Both the position numbers and the translations under genes were made by a program. Below the pieces are notes generated by a model. The model was not told the DNA's origin. It made no database searches and saw only the letters and a list, made by a program, of their open reading frames with translations. 64,000 nt of DNA from Riptortus pedestris (Eukaryota; Arthropoda; Insecta; Hemiptera; Alydidae): contig CM032228.1 in assembly GCA_019009955.1 (NCBI GenBank), forward strand, positions 131,199,001 to 131,263,000, written 5' to 3'. Positions 36,328-49,005 of this stretch are shown one piece after another (position 1 is the stretch's first letter; every line of letters starts with the position of its first letter).

Positions 36328-37169
36328 ATATTTTTTTTTTATCGTTACCGAACTTGATATTTAAACGTTTTACGTAAAGTTAAAGATGAAGTTCGTTAAT
36401 AGCTGAAATCCGACCAATGGGAATTCATAATATTTTCGTTATTATGTGTTGGATTGGAAAATTGTAAAGAATCAATCTTATTGCAAATGTAATGTTGTTC
36501 TATAAATATAGTTATGTACCTGTTTCCTCTATAATATTAAGAATAGAATATTAACTGAGATTTTTCGTTATTTTTCTTTTCGGCCATCTGTAAACCCCCA
36601 CTCCTACTCATATCGTGATAACAATAGGTTAATCAAGTGTTATATCATGAACCACTTCATTCCAAGGATAAATAACAAATATGGTTTTCATTGAACCTTT
36701 ACTTTGTGAGAAACACGAACATTTTTAGTGGGATGACGTCACCAATTATGATTTTACGTCTTCTTGTCTCGAAAATGTTTATTTTCCTACCTATATACCA
36801 AACTCGATATTCAACCGTTTCAGTAACACTAAAAATCATATTTGTTATTGGATGAAATTGGAGCTGGAATTTGGGGGTTTAGAGGGGGGCATTCCAAAAT
36901 TCAAAATTACTCGGTTATAATGAGTCGAGTCATAAAATGTCATAAAACCAATCTGGCATACAATTGTTTTTCTATGCATTTGTTTTTCATATATCATGTA
37001 TTAAGCGGGTTAATTGTACTTTCTTGTTTTCAGTCTTCAGTACCCCCTCCCACCTACTAATAGGTTTTTAAAATTGAAATAGATAATTTATAGTAATACA
37101 AGGTCAGTAGTGCGTTATACCAGCACGTGGGATATCTGATTAGTTTATGTAGCCCCTGTGTGACGGACT
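36165..37169 (+). mobile_element. Helentron-like repeat (family 1), near full length
   Basis: It begins AAAAGGGAAGTCGGCTATTG, has GAAATGAGGTCCGTTC and a (TA)n tract at 36281-36325, and carries the full body. It ends CAGCACGTGGGATATC, TATGTAGCCCCTGTG and GACGGACTTTTTT. The body appears to contain two related modules (GTAAACCCCCACTCCTACTC, then TACCCCCTCCCACC). Confidence 0.7.
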
Positions 37170-37938
37170 TTTTTAAATATTACATATTTTTAATTTTCCC
37201 ATTCGGTTAATGAAAATATTGGCTATACGTACTGCTTCAGTATGATTAAGACTATACTATCCAAAATTCGTTGCGTTTATTTTTTTTTTCTGTAGGATGT
37301 TGAAATGAACAAGAATAGTTTTGCTTAATGCAGAAAACATTATAATCTAGATAGTTTGGCAACCCTAGCCTTCATTAAGATCACCATATAATGCATAACT
37401 CTTTTAAAGCATGGACTTCATTTAACGAACAACTAGGGTGCCACCCCCCTCCAATGATGGACTCCCAAACTTGTAAATAGTGTAAATATATGGGAATATC
37501 ACCTTTCACCATAATATTTTAACTACTTTTTTTTTTGGAACAAAAAAACAGTAATAATCCATTCCTCTTGATAGTGGAGACACAAAGAGGAACTTCTGAA
37601 AAAGTTTAATGGGATAAAAAAAAATGGAAATCTCAAGTTAATTTCTGCCATGACACAGCTGACGTCTTCAATAAAGTTTTATTTTAAAACAGTCAGCAAC
37701 TTTTATTAATAAACCAATATAGCCTTCCAATCATCTCTTTTTTCTTTCCATTCATTAAACTTTTAATAATATGAAGTTCCCTCTTTCTCTCTTTTCTTCC
37801 TAATTAGTAATAAATGCTGAAATCCTTTGTATTATTTATTTAGGATAAGATCACATTACTCTTCAACTTTCTAATTATTATGGTCACGTTGTGTGTGTGT
37901 GTAATAAAGTAATTTTAAGACCGGTCAATGAAGTTTTT
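37170..37938. other. Intronic DNA
   Basis: Nothing was recognised. Confidence 0.35.
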
Positions 37939-38005
37939 AGCAGATTTCCTTTAAGAGAAATCAGCTTTTAATGTTGTACTTATGATGCGATTTTCGAAAT
38001 ACTTA
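37939..38005 (+). mobile_element. Helentron-like repeat (family 1), 5' end fragment
   Basis: After TTTTT it reads AGCAGATTTCCTTTAAGAG and AAATCAGCTTTTAATG, the palindromic end, then TATGATGCGATTTTCGAAAT, then unrelated sequence. Confidence 0.65.
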
Positions 38006-39049
38006 AAAATGGAAAAAATAATTGAGCCTTAAAAACTGCATTCTAAATTCAGTAATCCCTGTGAAAAAAAAAAAAAAAAAAAAAAAACCTATAAACTGAA
38101 ATGTATTTTTTCAATTCATTTCTATTACATAGAGGACACTCATAGATATTCAGTTTTACATACTGAGTAGTTCAAGTTTAACATTTTCCCCCTGCTTTCT
38201 ATACAAAACTTCTCAAATGTATTCTGCACTTGTTACTCACATAACTTTTTCCTAAAGATATTTTTAATTGTTGTTAAAATTAAATGGTTTGCCATAAGAT
38301 ACATATCTCCAACAAACTGTAACCTTGGTTATTCTAACATTACATCAATTTTCATATTCATGTTGCCTTATTCTTTAATCCAGCGAATATTTACTTCTAG
38401 ATATTCATGACTAATATAAGCCCGGTTTATAAACCAGATAGGCTGCATTATAATTTCATTATCAGCAATTATTTTGGTCCAACTATGACTTGATTTAAAC
38501 TTTTATGAATAATTTAAAAATCAAAAAGTAAAGTAGTTAACGTGTACTTTCTAAAAACAATATACCCATATTATATTTATAAAAACTATGTTTTTTAGAA
38601 GTGAGAAGATTTATTTAATTCAATTTTCTTGATTTGAATCAACTCATTGAAATATTTGCCATCACCCAAGAATTGAACCGCATAGCACTCGTACGCCACT
38701 TTAAGGTCTATCGATTAGTTATAAATCTAGTTTCATGTAAGAAACATAGAGTGAAGGTGATGTATGAAATTAATGAACGTAAAAGAAGGAAAATAAGGCA
38801 TAGGAAAGCCAACGGCTGTCCAATGAAATAATCCCCTGATGTTGACGGTTATATATCATGACGTTACTAGATACTGTTTCACCCTGACACGGGAAACACG
38901 AGGCATGACCACTTTTGGTCTAATTACCACACCTGACACACAGCTACTGTAAATAGACTCATATTGTCTCTGTCATTATACTCACTCGACGTACGAACCA
39001 AACTCAAGCCATATTTATCCCAATGGGGTGTCATTATTCATTAGGCCCT
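38006..39049. other. Intronic DNA
   Basis: A run of about 26 A lies at 38064-38090. No gene was recognised. Confidence 0.35.
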
Positions 39050-39365
<316 letters not shown>

Positions 39366-39894
39366 ACTTTTTTCTTTAAATTATTTTTCCTATTATGTAT
39401 TATTTCTACACCGATTTACTAAAATGCACGAATTTTGTCCTTCTTTCAGAATCACAATATATACTAAACAAATCTACCTATTCATGGTACTGCCGGTACC
39501 ATTCCTTACTGTGACACCAATGAGTTTTAATTATTTATTTATTTTTAGTATTTTGTAGCGAGATTATTGGAACCATTTTATTAAAGGTTACTAACTATGT
39601 TTGTAACTACTATTTTAACACACTGTGATGTGAAACTTAATAAACTCCTATTGTCCATGTGAGAATCTAACTCTCGACTTTAGTTTCATTAAGTGAGACT
39701 TACAAGAAGTATTGACGGAAGGCAGCCCACACATTAACAATATATTCTCATACCTACACAGAATTGAAATATATGACAACATGTAACATGCAAATTAAGT
39801 CTGTGGTGTACAACAAAATTTATAATTATACTATTAATTAATTCAACCACCAACTATACACTTTATTTATTTATTTTGTATTATTGCTAAGTTA
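39366..39894. other. Intronic DNA
   Basis: Nothing was recognised. Confidence 0.35.
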
Positions 39895-40562
39895 TTATTA
39901 CTTGTTGTTAAGGTATTTGTTATTGTTACTTGTTGTTAAGGTATTTGTTATTATTACTTGTTGTTAAGGTATTTGTTATTATTACTTGTTGTTAAGGTAT
40001 TTGTTATTGTTGCTTGTTGTTAAGGTATTTGATATTGTTTCTTGTTGTTAAGGTATTTACTATTATTACTTGTTGTTAAGGTATTTATTATTGTTCCTTG
40101 TTGTTAAGGTATTTGTTGTTATTACTTGTTGTTAAGGTATTTGTTATTATTACTTGTTGTTAAGATATTTGTTATTATTACTTGTTGTAAAGGTATTTGT
40201 TATTATTGCTTGTTGTTATTACTTGTTGTTATTTATTATTACTTGTTGTTAAGATATTTGTTATTATTGCTTGTTGTTAAGGTATTTGTTATTATTACTT
40301 GTTGTTAAGATATTTGTTATTATTACTTGTTGTTAAGATATTTGTTATTATTACTTGTTGTTAAGGTATTTGTTATTATTACTTGTTGTTAAGATATTTG
40401 TTATTATTACTTGTTGTTAAGATATTTGTTATTATTGCTTAAGGTTTTGTTATTATTACTTGTTAAGGTATTTGTTATTTGTTATTATTACTTGTTGTTA
40501 AGATATTTGTTATTATTACTTGTTGTTAAGGTATTTGTTATTGTTATTGTTACTTGTTATTA
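39895..40562. repeat. 28-bp minisatellite
   Basis: About two dozen head-to-tail units of roughly 28 bp are built from TTGTTGTTAAGGTATTTG plus TTATTATTAC, with single-base variants (AAGATATTTG) and several shortened units near 40210 and 40440. The 60-codon frame inside it is a by-product. Confidence 0.95.
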
Positions 40563-40690
40563 AGATATTAACTTATAAGTTATGGCGTTTTAATTATATG
40601 CCCCTTTAATCTAGAAATTATAACATATGAGCTACTATACCTTATTTACGTATGTTAAAAGCTTGTTGTAACAAGCTATTAAAATTAAAT

Positions 40691-40850
40691 TATTTATTAA
40701 CGTCCACTTTTTGCTACTACGGCTAATTGGGACTGGTTATCTACAGGTTACCTCCCTTTTTTTGGCAGGATGGAACTAAGGATTTTATTAAGCGAGTCCG
40801 TCACTAAATAAATTCCAATTGCCCAGGACTTTACCCCGCAATTCACCCTT
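40691..40850 (-). mobile_element. tRNA-derived SINE copy, head truncated
   Basis: TTATTAACGTCCACTTTTTG, GGCTAATTGGGACTGG, TTACCTCCCTTTTTTTGGC and TCACTAAATAAATTCC match the other SINE copies; the tRNA head is mostly unrecognisable. Confidence 0.7.
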
Positions 40851-40906
40851 GATAACTATGACTCTAATTTCAAAGATAAATTAACTAGAGTTGTTCATAA
40901 TAATTT

Positions 40907-41344
40907 TTAAACTCTAAAAGAATTGTCTCGATTTATGTGCAATTGTTGTATTTTGGTAGCGGCTGAAACAAAGCTACAATTTACAGTAGGTAGAGCACAG
41001 AAACCGCCTCTTTTACTGAGAAAATGTATACCTACTGAGAAATTATTCATTCCAAGGAGAGTGATATTTTCCTCTTTATTAAAGTCGTTATTTTGAGCAA
41101 ATATATGCGCTGAAATATTCATTTCCTCTGGCGCTTTCCATGAAATCATTTCACCCAAGTATAATAACACCTGACTAAGAGGAGGGGCGTTTAATGAAAT
41201 TTCACACAATTCATTCTCAGGTCTTTGACGGGGGGGGGGGAGAGACCCCAACGCACCACCTAGAAAAATAATTAAATCCTTTGCTTGCTTCACCGGACGA
41301 GACACTTTACCTTGGTATAACATTTCTTGAGCTGATAATATCAC
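40907..41344 (-). CDS. Unidentified 145-codon open frame
   Basis: This is the longest open frame in the window not made of simple repeats. Starting with ATG on the minus strand it encodes segments such as SRPVKQAKDLIIFLGGALG and GEMISWKAPEEMNISAHIF. I recognise no domain, signal peptide or zinc motif. It includes a run of 10 G on the plus strand that gives the PPP segment, a slippage-prone feature unusual in a real exon. It lies antisense within the giant intron. Decayed transposon ORF or chance are both possible. Confidence 0.2.
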   Translation of the reverse strand: MILSAQEMLYQGKVSRPVKQAKDLIIFLGGALGSLPPPRQRPENELCEISLNAPPLSQVLLYLGEMISWKAPEEMNISAHIFAQNNDFNKEENITLLGMNNFSVGIHFLSKRGGFCALPTVNCSFVSAATKIQQLHINRDNSFRV

Positions 41345-41702
41345 GGAAATTGAATAAATTTCCTACCATTCCTTTCTACTCTCTTTCATAAAGTAATACT
41401 GTAAAAGCCTACCTGGCCTCTGAAATTAGAGTTTGCTATAGAAAAAAACAACGAGATATTAATAGAGCTAAACATATGCATTTGCAAACACCCTTTTTAT
41501 GTCAAGGAAAACTAGTTTATTATTATTTTCATTTGCAATACTGGGAAAGGTGCAGATTTATAATTTGTTATCCATAAAACGCCTGTGAATCTTCGGAATC
41601 AGTGTACTAAAAATTTGAAAGTTGCTTCTTTTTTAAAGATCCTTTTACGTATTACTTTTAATAAACTTGCATTCTGTTCTCTAATAAAGAAACCTACCCA
41701 GT

Positions 41703-42293
41703 CTGTTATCGCTCTAGCGGTCGTAATTTTTCAAAGTCGGTAGTTAAACATTTTATGTAAAACTAATTAAAAAGTTCATTAATAGCTAAAAGTAGACCAG
41801 TAGGATCGGGATTTCGAAATTTCTCCGATATTACGTCGGATTGAAAAATTGTACAGATCCAATCTTATTACAAATTTAATTTCCTAAGAATAATGTATAT
41901 ACATTGTTTTCTAACTTGAATATCAACCGAGGTTCTTGCATTTTTTTAGCTTCCAGCATTCAGTACACTCCCACTCCTACTCGTGTCATATTATCAATAA
42001 GGTATTATATCATAAACCAATTTATTTAATGCTTAAATGCCATATAGAGTTTTCATTGAACTTTTCCTGCGCAATATTTCGTTGTGAGATCATCATTTAA
42101 GAGTTTACAATGTGGTTTCGATTTGATCAACACCAAACTCAATATTTAATATTATATTACATAATGGCTGAAATCGGCCTTGGGGGTTGGGATATACTGC
42201 GGGAGAAATAGAGAATAGATGATGAGAAGGGATCATCAGCATATCATATTCCAATGCGTGGGAAATCTGCTTAGCTTGCGCTGATTCTGCATG
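41703..42293 (+). mobile_element. Helentron-like repeat (family 1), 5' truncated
   Basis: It starts at CTGTTATCGCTCTAGCGGTC, the segment right of the usual (TA)n tract. It continues through ATTTCTCCGATATTACG and CCCACTCCTACTCGTGTC, and ends GCGTGGGAAATCTGCTTAGC with a decayed hairpin. Confidence 0.65.
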
Positions 42294-42737
42294 ATCGAGT
42301 ATTTTAATTACTATTGGTTATACCTCTTAACCAACAGCTAAATTAAATTGATGGAATCAAAATGCATTAGCTGAACTTGTAATAGGAGTATATAATGTAT
42401 ATGCTGTTTATCATTGCCTGGCATATAGGCTGGCCTAAATCGGGGTGTGCCCAGCAGAACTCTTCAAGGGCGGTTCTCGTGCCTTCCACTCCATATGGCA
42501 CGATGGACTACTAGGTTTGAAGGATAAATTATCACTCCAGTAGTCGCGTTTCACCTGAGAGATGACTTGGAGAGACTTTTTGAACTGCTGAGTAGGGGAT
42601 AGAACCAGCAAGCCCCCCTCCCCCACCCTAGGTACCTTTCCCTCATGTCTAGAGCCTTCCACCAGTACTGTTTCAACCCTTTTCTGATTCTCCAGTACTG
42701 CGCATGACCTTGAGGCATCTGTGAGATCCCGCGCAAC
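42294..42737. other. G+C-richer intronic segment
   Basis: From 42420 the composition is near-balanced and minus-strand frames are open for 60-75 codons without recognisable products. It directly precedes the piggyBac remnant and may belong to the same insertion. Confidence 0.3.
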
Positions 42738-43143
42738 TACCTTTGTAAGTAGTGAAGTGGCAGATTTACAGGGAGCTTAAAAGTATAAAATATAGGAAAA
42801 TAAATTCAAGCATCTTCGCTTATAGCAAGGAGGGCACCCTGGTTTCCTATGTCCCAAAACATAAGTCCAAAATTAGAAATGTATTGGCTATATCAAGTAT
42901 GGATTTTGATGGAGAAATAAATGAGAGAAAAGGAGAAAAGAAAAAGCCTTCCATTATAGCACATTATAATCAAACTAAGGTAGGTGTGGACATATTGGAT
43001 AAAATGTGTCACTTTATAATGTTTCGAGAAATACCAGAAGGTGGCCTATGGTAGTATTTTTTTCTCTTCTGAATATTGCGGGGATCAATTCACAAGTAAT
43101 TTATTTAGAAAATGGCCATACTTCATTTTATATACCTACCTAA
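42738..43143 (+). pseudogene. piggyBac-family transposase fragment (frameshifted)
   Basis: A plus-strand frame reads SSIFAYSKEGTLVSYVPKHK, then VLAISSMDF, KKKPSIIAHYNQTKVGVDIL and DKMC. It matches the piggyBac transposase (DDE_Tnp_1_7) region that runs from 'TLVSYVPKK.K.V..LSTMH' to the block KTKGGVDxLDQM, which holds the third catalytic Asp. After about 43038 the frame shifts and continues RWPMVVFFSLLNIAGINSQV, ending at a stop at 43141-43143. The N-terminal half with the first two Asp is absent. The copy is broken by truncation and a frameshift. Confidence 0.75.
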
Positions 43144-43461
43144 CTATTTTATTTTATTTTACTATATAAAGTGTATGTATAACTTATGTATATATCAATT
43201 TTATATTGTGTAAGCTAAGATAATGTGTGAAATATTTTTTTTCATATTATATGATCATAAATCATGTATATTCCTTCATATAATGTATCAATTATAACTT
43301 TTATACAAATATTAGTACAGACTTAATTAAAACTAACCTTCTTACTTAAGGAAAGGCGGTAAGTCATCTGAGAGACGACATGCACCCACTCTTGTCCTGA
43401 CGAGGAGCGCGCCTACTGCAGTGTTATACATCCTGCATTTATGGTGTTATACAATTGACTG

Positions 43462-43560
43462 GTTAATCAATATGATTGATAGGAAAAGATATACCTCAGC
43501 TGGAGAGCCAAAAGGAACTATTTTAAGCCCAGTGCTGATCCCTGAATTGGTAACTATGTG
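43462..43560 (+). pseudogene. Possible reverse transcriptase fragment
   Basis: A short plus-strand frame has RYTSAGEPKGTILSPVL, resembling the G-x-PQG-x-x-LSP-x-L block of LINE reverse transcriptases. It is surrounded by unrelated frames. Confidence 0.3.
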
Positions 43561-43790
43561 AGAATGCTTGGATGACAATCTCATCTTGCAATTGGTAGAA
43601 GATGAATTTTAGTGAAGCGGTGGTCTACCTTCCGACTGCAATAGAGAGCGTGGTTAGTTGAGGATATGGCTTTTCACAAAACATATGTGAGTTACGTTGG
43701 TTCATACTCAATGATCGTAATGAAATCATAACAGAGCGGCACTCCAAATCACCTTAACCCACTATCAGAGAATATTGCTAAACCACAACA

Positions 43791-44410
43791 TTATAGATAG
43801 AAAATACTTACTTCATAGGCACTATAGGCCTTGTACGACCTAGATCTCTGCCATAATCTGATACTATTCAGTATATTACGGAGGATGGATCCTACAGTTC
43901 GTGCTGCTAGCCAATGTGCGTCTTCCTTCAGATCATCTAGACCAATTACTTGGGGCTGCCGCTCATTCGACACTCCATCTGTTATAACATAACATTTTTC
44001 AGCGCACTCGGTTGTGGTTCATTTTCCTAACGGGCTCTAGCCAGCGCAATCTGTCTTCGTCGATACCACAGATGATATCAGACACGTCGTACAAGTTCAT
44101 CTTTTCCGAGTTGCTTCTGATCATTCGTTAGACTATGCTGCTATCAAGGCTCCAAATATCTTCCTCACTTCTCTTCTTTCACCGAAAAGCTCTACTTGAT
44201 GAGGGTCCACGTTTCATTGATATAAGTAACTTTTTCCTGAAATCTTTGCAAATCCACCGTCCATAGCTTATTAAGGGAAGGAAACATTCAGTTACTGCGA
44301 CCTTTCTGCCTTTTAAAATAACAGGATCATCAATCTCCCAGGTTTGTTTAGACGATCTCATGTACTTGGTAATTTCCATGCTTGTTCTAAGTCTGAGCTT
44401 CTCTGGCAAC
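43791..44410 (-). pseudogene. Non-LTR retrotransposon (RTE-like) reverse transcriptase remnant
   Basis: On the minus strand, in order: KVAVTECFLPLISYGRW and, in another frame, NETWTLIK, which together recall the YG-x-ETWTL block. SEEDIWSL and a segment ending GIDEDRLRWLEPVRKM then recall 'RLRWxGHVxRM'. Finally ERQPQVIGLDDLKEDAHWLA recalls the closing 'GRPxxRWxDDLK' tail. At least three stops or shifts interrupt it. This block order is characteristic of RTE-like and related elements. Confidence 0.6.
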
Positions 44411-44471
44411 TCTTTAATGGGGTTAAACAGTTCATGTGCTACCAGGTATTAGCACCTGGTATGAGTGGAAT

Positions 44472-44605
44472 AGCTGATTTCCCTTAAGGGGAATTAGCTA
44501 TTGCACTCATGACGCGATTCTTGAAAAATTTCTTAAATGTCCATCAATCCTACCCAGGAGATGACGAAAATGAGGTCCGTCCAAAATGTTGTATACTTTT
44601 TATTA

Positions 44606-44662
<57 letters not shown>

Positions 44663-45453
44663 TTGTCTGTTAACTCTCTAGCGGTCGCAAGATTTTTTTA
44701 TCGTTACCAAACTCAGTATCTAATCGTTTCATCTAAAAAGGAAGATCAAGTTCGTTATTGGCTGAAATCGGACCAGGGAGAGGCGGGGTTAAAGCGGGGG
44801 AATTTAGAAAATTTAAAATATCTCCGTTAAAAAATTCTATGGAACCAATCTTATTCCAAAGTAAATTATGTATAAATATTTTTCTATACATATTTTCTGT
44901 ATCATGAATATTTGGATTTTATAGTTTTCCGTTTTCAGTAAACCCCTACTCCTATTCATGTTATATTAATAATAATCTGTTCTATCATGAACCACTTCAT
45001 TACAAGGTTAAATAAGGAATATTGTTTTCATTGAACTTTTAAGTACTTTGTAAGATATATGCAAATACGTACTGTTGACCCGCTCCCCCTTCTTTTGTTC
45101 TTGGATTACTAAAATTTAAGTAATTGAGATTAAAATTATTCTGATTCATTACAAATTACAGCACTAGCAATAGTAAAAGTTTTCAATAAAATTAATATGT
45201 TATATTCAGATATATTTCATTAATGGTTTTTCTTTCCGGTGTAGAATTCAGGTTGGCTGGCCTGTTTGTTTACAATTCAGACGCTTTCCGTTGTAGACTT
45301 ATTAACTTGTAACTGAAATATTTCTCATTACCGTTTGTATATATTCACTTAATATTGCTGGTGGTGTTTAGTGTTTGCAGTATGTAGATTTATCAATTGT
45401 AAACCTTCACGAGGGAAATCTGCTTAGTTAATGCAGCCCCTGCGTGATGGACC
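44472..45453 (+). mobile_element. Helentron-like repeat (family 1), near full length
   Basis: It begins AGCTGATTTCCCTTAAGGGG and AATTAGCTATTG, has GACGAAAATGAGGTCCGTCC, a (TA)n tract at about 44609-44660 and TCTCTAGCGGTCGCAAG, and carries the full body. It ends GGGAAATCTGCTTAGTTA, GCAGCCCCTGCGTGATGG and ACC plus a run of T. It is about 980 bp. Confidence 0.75.
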
Positions 45454-45583
45454 TTTTTTTTTTTGGTATTAAGCCAGAGGTTACAATACAACTGTAAAAG
45501 ACAACAATTCCAGCTAATACCCTTTGTGCATTGATTATTAGCTTTCTTGTTATCGTCACTGAATGCAATTCCTCCAGGAGCAA

Positions 45584-45830
45584 TATTATTATTATTTATT
45601 AACGTCCATGTTTTCCTACTAAGGGTAATTGAGACGAGTTATCTACAAGTGACCACCCTTTTCTAGGGTGGGACTAAGGATATCATTTAGTGAGTCCGTC
45701 ACTTAACAAATTCCTATTGCCCAGGCGAGCCGGGCCCCTCTCTAGGTCGCCTCTCTAGGTTTACCATGTGAGATGAAGGCCAACGCTTTATCTCACATGG
45801 CTAACCTGAGCCACCCCAAAAGCTTTAACA
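45584..45830 (-). mobile_element. tRNA-derived SINE copy, longest
   Basis: On the minus strand it starts GGGTGGCTCAGGTTAGCC (A-box-like). It then has AGCGTTGGCCTTCATCTC, a duplicated stretch around AACCTAGAGAGGCGACC, the body and the tail GGACGTTAATAAATAATAAT. This is the only copy with a recognisable A-box; its B-box region is mutated. Confidence 0.75.
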
Positions 45831-48182
45831 AGTCCACTCTGCCACATTCATTTCGGAAGTCAATGAAGAAGTGATGTAGATTATACTCAACTGGTTCATT
45901 CGTCTGAAAGAGAAGAGGTGATTCGTTGAAATACAATTTTTTGGAAGGTTTTTTTCATAATATTATTTTTCATTCCAAAGATGACGGCCACTAACAACCT
46001 TTCCTGAAATTCTAATTACATAAATTCAAATATTTTGTTTTGAGTATACAATTACATATTAAAATTCGCATTAAACGGATAAATTTTGAAGCAAATATAA
46101 AACCGCCACATTTTTCAGATATTGTTACAATTTCATTTATAGTTCAAAAGTTTCAGATTAGCCACACGCTAACTATAGTTTTGAACGGTCGAATTACAAC
46201 ATATCCAAAAGGCGCAAAAAAGCTAAATATTTTCTGTGATGCTTCCAATTTTAAACCCTGTTAAGAGACCATAAATTTCTAAGCGATTCGATTCGGGTTC
46301 AAATGGAAAGAAAGAACAGGTGTTATCCATTAATCAGACAGTTGTCGAAAGCACATTCTGTCATTAGTCAAATGTTGGGGGATGGTTTCAAACGACCACT
46401 CATTTCTATTGGCCAATCAAGTATTTCATTGAATTCCCCTAGTCCTCCCGCCATCGACAAGTCCCAAAGTTTTAACTAAAATTCTCTCTCCGTTTATAAC
46501 GGCAACAAAGAATTGACTCCATAAATTCACGTTGAAACAAGTTTTGCACGTTAATTTTACGGAATAAAAAATATCTTCTGAAAATATTTTCCACGAGTAA
46601 AACATTGTTTATGATTAAATTATATGGAAAATTGAGTATCCATATAAATCCTCTAGTTCATGAACTAAGCAATTTTAGCCCATAACTGTGTATAATATAC
46701 ACTTCTATTCCAAAACGAGCACTCTTGTCAAGAATACGACTAAGTTGATATATGCATACCCAGAGACAACGTATGTTTATTTCAGAGCACAGGTGTTTAA
46801 ATTTTAGTTGAGAACGAAAAGCTAAGAAAGACCCAGCGGTTTTTCTTAAATTTGGAATTGTAAATTAATACGGATGTATTATTTATAATAGGTATTTATT
46901 GATTTTATAGTAGAAAGAATCTCTGCTTATGCATATAAAAATATTTGTTTGCTACTTAGTTTATGATACTATTTAATTCCATAAGTTTGATTTATCTTAA
47001 AGCTAAAATCGTTTCATATCATTAATTTCATTAAACTTAAAAATAAAAAAAAAATAAAATAAAAAGAAACCTGTACATGAAGTTTTGATTAGATAGTTCT
47101 ATTATTACATCAAAATAATTTAGCATTTGTTAAGCTGAAGTTTGACAAAGCATAAAAGAACTAAACCTCGTTTTATATGATATCATAGTTGAATAGTATT
47201 TGTACTTACCGACCATGCTGAATTTAAATTTTATATAATTATTAAAATAATCCACACTTAAGCAAATCACCACCCCTAATACTCTGGTCAATAGGTGACG
47301 GGCATTATTTTTAAAGCCTGATCAATTTAATTATCTCAATAGTCTTTATTACATAGCTCACTTTTACTGGGCATTTTTCGAACTGTCTAGACATTATGAG
47401 TAATGTCCTATTTTATATAAATATATATATATTGGAGAGTATGCTACTGTGAAGGGGGAGGGGTGTATATTTTTTATGTAATACTTCAGAATTATACTGG
47501 GAATAAGTTCTTCTCTCTGAGCTTCATAGTTATTCAAATTTCTCCCGGTGTGATGAAACTGAAAGTTGAGGGTTCTTAGCTGTAGAGAACAGTGGATCTT
47601 CTAGAAGTATTGAGTCACAGGGTCGTCACTGTTAAAGGTTGACCTTTACGTTCCGTCGTCACTGAGGTTTATCGAGTGAAACATTGCTGTTGGACCTAAT
47701 CGGCTTTAAGGATCTTTTGAAAGATGTGTGTTATCTAGTTCTAAGTCAATTTAATACTCCTTACAATGAAATTTTCGATTTAATGATTATCATTTTCACG
47801 TGTTATATATGCCTTCAAAGATGCAAATTTTACGGGAATAATGGGCATAAAGTCTGTTCATTAGTAGCACTTTATTCTATCACAAAGATATCAACAAGCT
47901 GACTAAGCTTGAGGGCTGGTGGAAGAATCATATTGACCTTGATAATGGACCCCGAAGCTACCATAAATAAGATAGGAAAATAAGAGAAACCTATTGTCAT
48001 TCATTGGTTACAATTTAATTTTACGAGGGACTGAAGCGAGCTAAGGTACGAAGTCCATAATTCAAAAGCGTTTGAAACTAAATTATGGTTTAAAATAGAA
48101 TTTCTTAAAACATAGGAATTACCTGACTAGGATATCACACTAACTCTCTGGAGCATGGGACAAGAATAAAAAGTATGTCCCG
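45831..48182. other. Intronic DNA
   Basis: Open frames at 46040-46264 and 47684-47902 have no recognisable product. Nothing else was seen. Confidence 0.35.
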
Positions 48183-49005
48183 AAGATGCTGCCTAAACTA
48201 AGCAGATTTCCCACATGTTAGTATGACACCAGTGTTCTCATCTCATCATTCTCAGTTCCTATGATTAACAATGGGGTTGACTGAAAACAAAAAAACTACG
48301 AATAACACGCTTAATATTTAAGATACACAGAAAAAAATAATAGAACAGAAATTGTAGACCATCAATAGTTTAACAGGATCGGATCTATAACATTTTACGA
48401 TCCAACTCGTAATACCCGAGATATCTGGATTTTTTAATCCCCCGCCCTAGTCCCTGTCCAATTTCAACCAAAAACAAGGTCCTTATGGCAAAGATCAAAT
48501 AAACATTTTCGATATAATACGCATAATATAATAACATTAGAACCAAGTGGTTCATGATATAACAGCTTATTGTTAATATAGCATGAGTAGGAGATAGTTT
48601 ACTCCCACTAGAAGAAAAATATCTCAGTTAATGTTCATGATAGAGAAAAAGAACATATGACTGCATTTAAATATCTAACTTTGCATTATCATTAGTTCTA
48701 TACAATTTATAGATCCGACTTATAAGAACGGAGATATTTTGAATTTTCAAAATTCCTGCTCTAACTCCCCCTCCCCCGGTCGGATTTCAGTCGTTAACGA
48801 ACTTGATCTTTAGTTTTATAAAAACGCTTTTTGGCTGCGAGTTTGGCTGCGATCAATGCGAATAATTGCGACCCCTAGAGCGTTAACAGACAAATATTTT
48901 ATATATATATATATATATATTTGACTTGAGCACATTTTCTTCATTTCCTGGATAGGATCGATTGACATTTAATACAACCTTAATGGCTGATTTCCCTTAC
49001 GGTAT
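48183..49005 (-). mobile_element. Helentron-like repeat (family 1), diverged copy
   Basis: ACTAAGCAGATTTCCCACAT is followed by the subfamily segment (ATGACACCAG, CATCTCATCATT), the body, GCGACCCCTAGAGCGTTAAC, a short (TA)n at 48900-48920 and a right end GGCTGATTTCCCTTACGG. It is the only copy in this orientation right of 36 kb. Confidence 0.65.

Noticed and set aside
39895..40562. Regular 28-bp repetition as a CRISPR-like array
   Set aside because: Units are contiguous with no distinct spacers and the context is eukaryotic.
44437..44460. ACCAGGTATTAGCACCTGGT inverted repeat as a regulatory site
   Set aside because: A single short hairpin-like repeat with no other copy or context.
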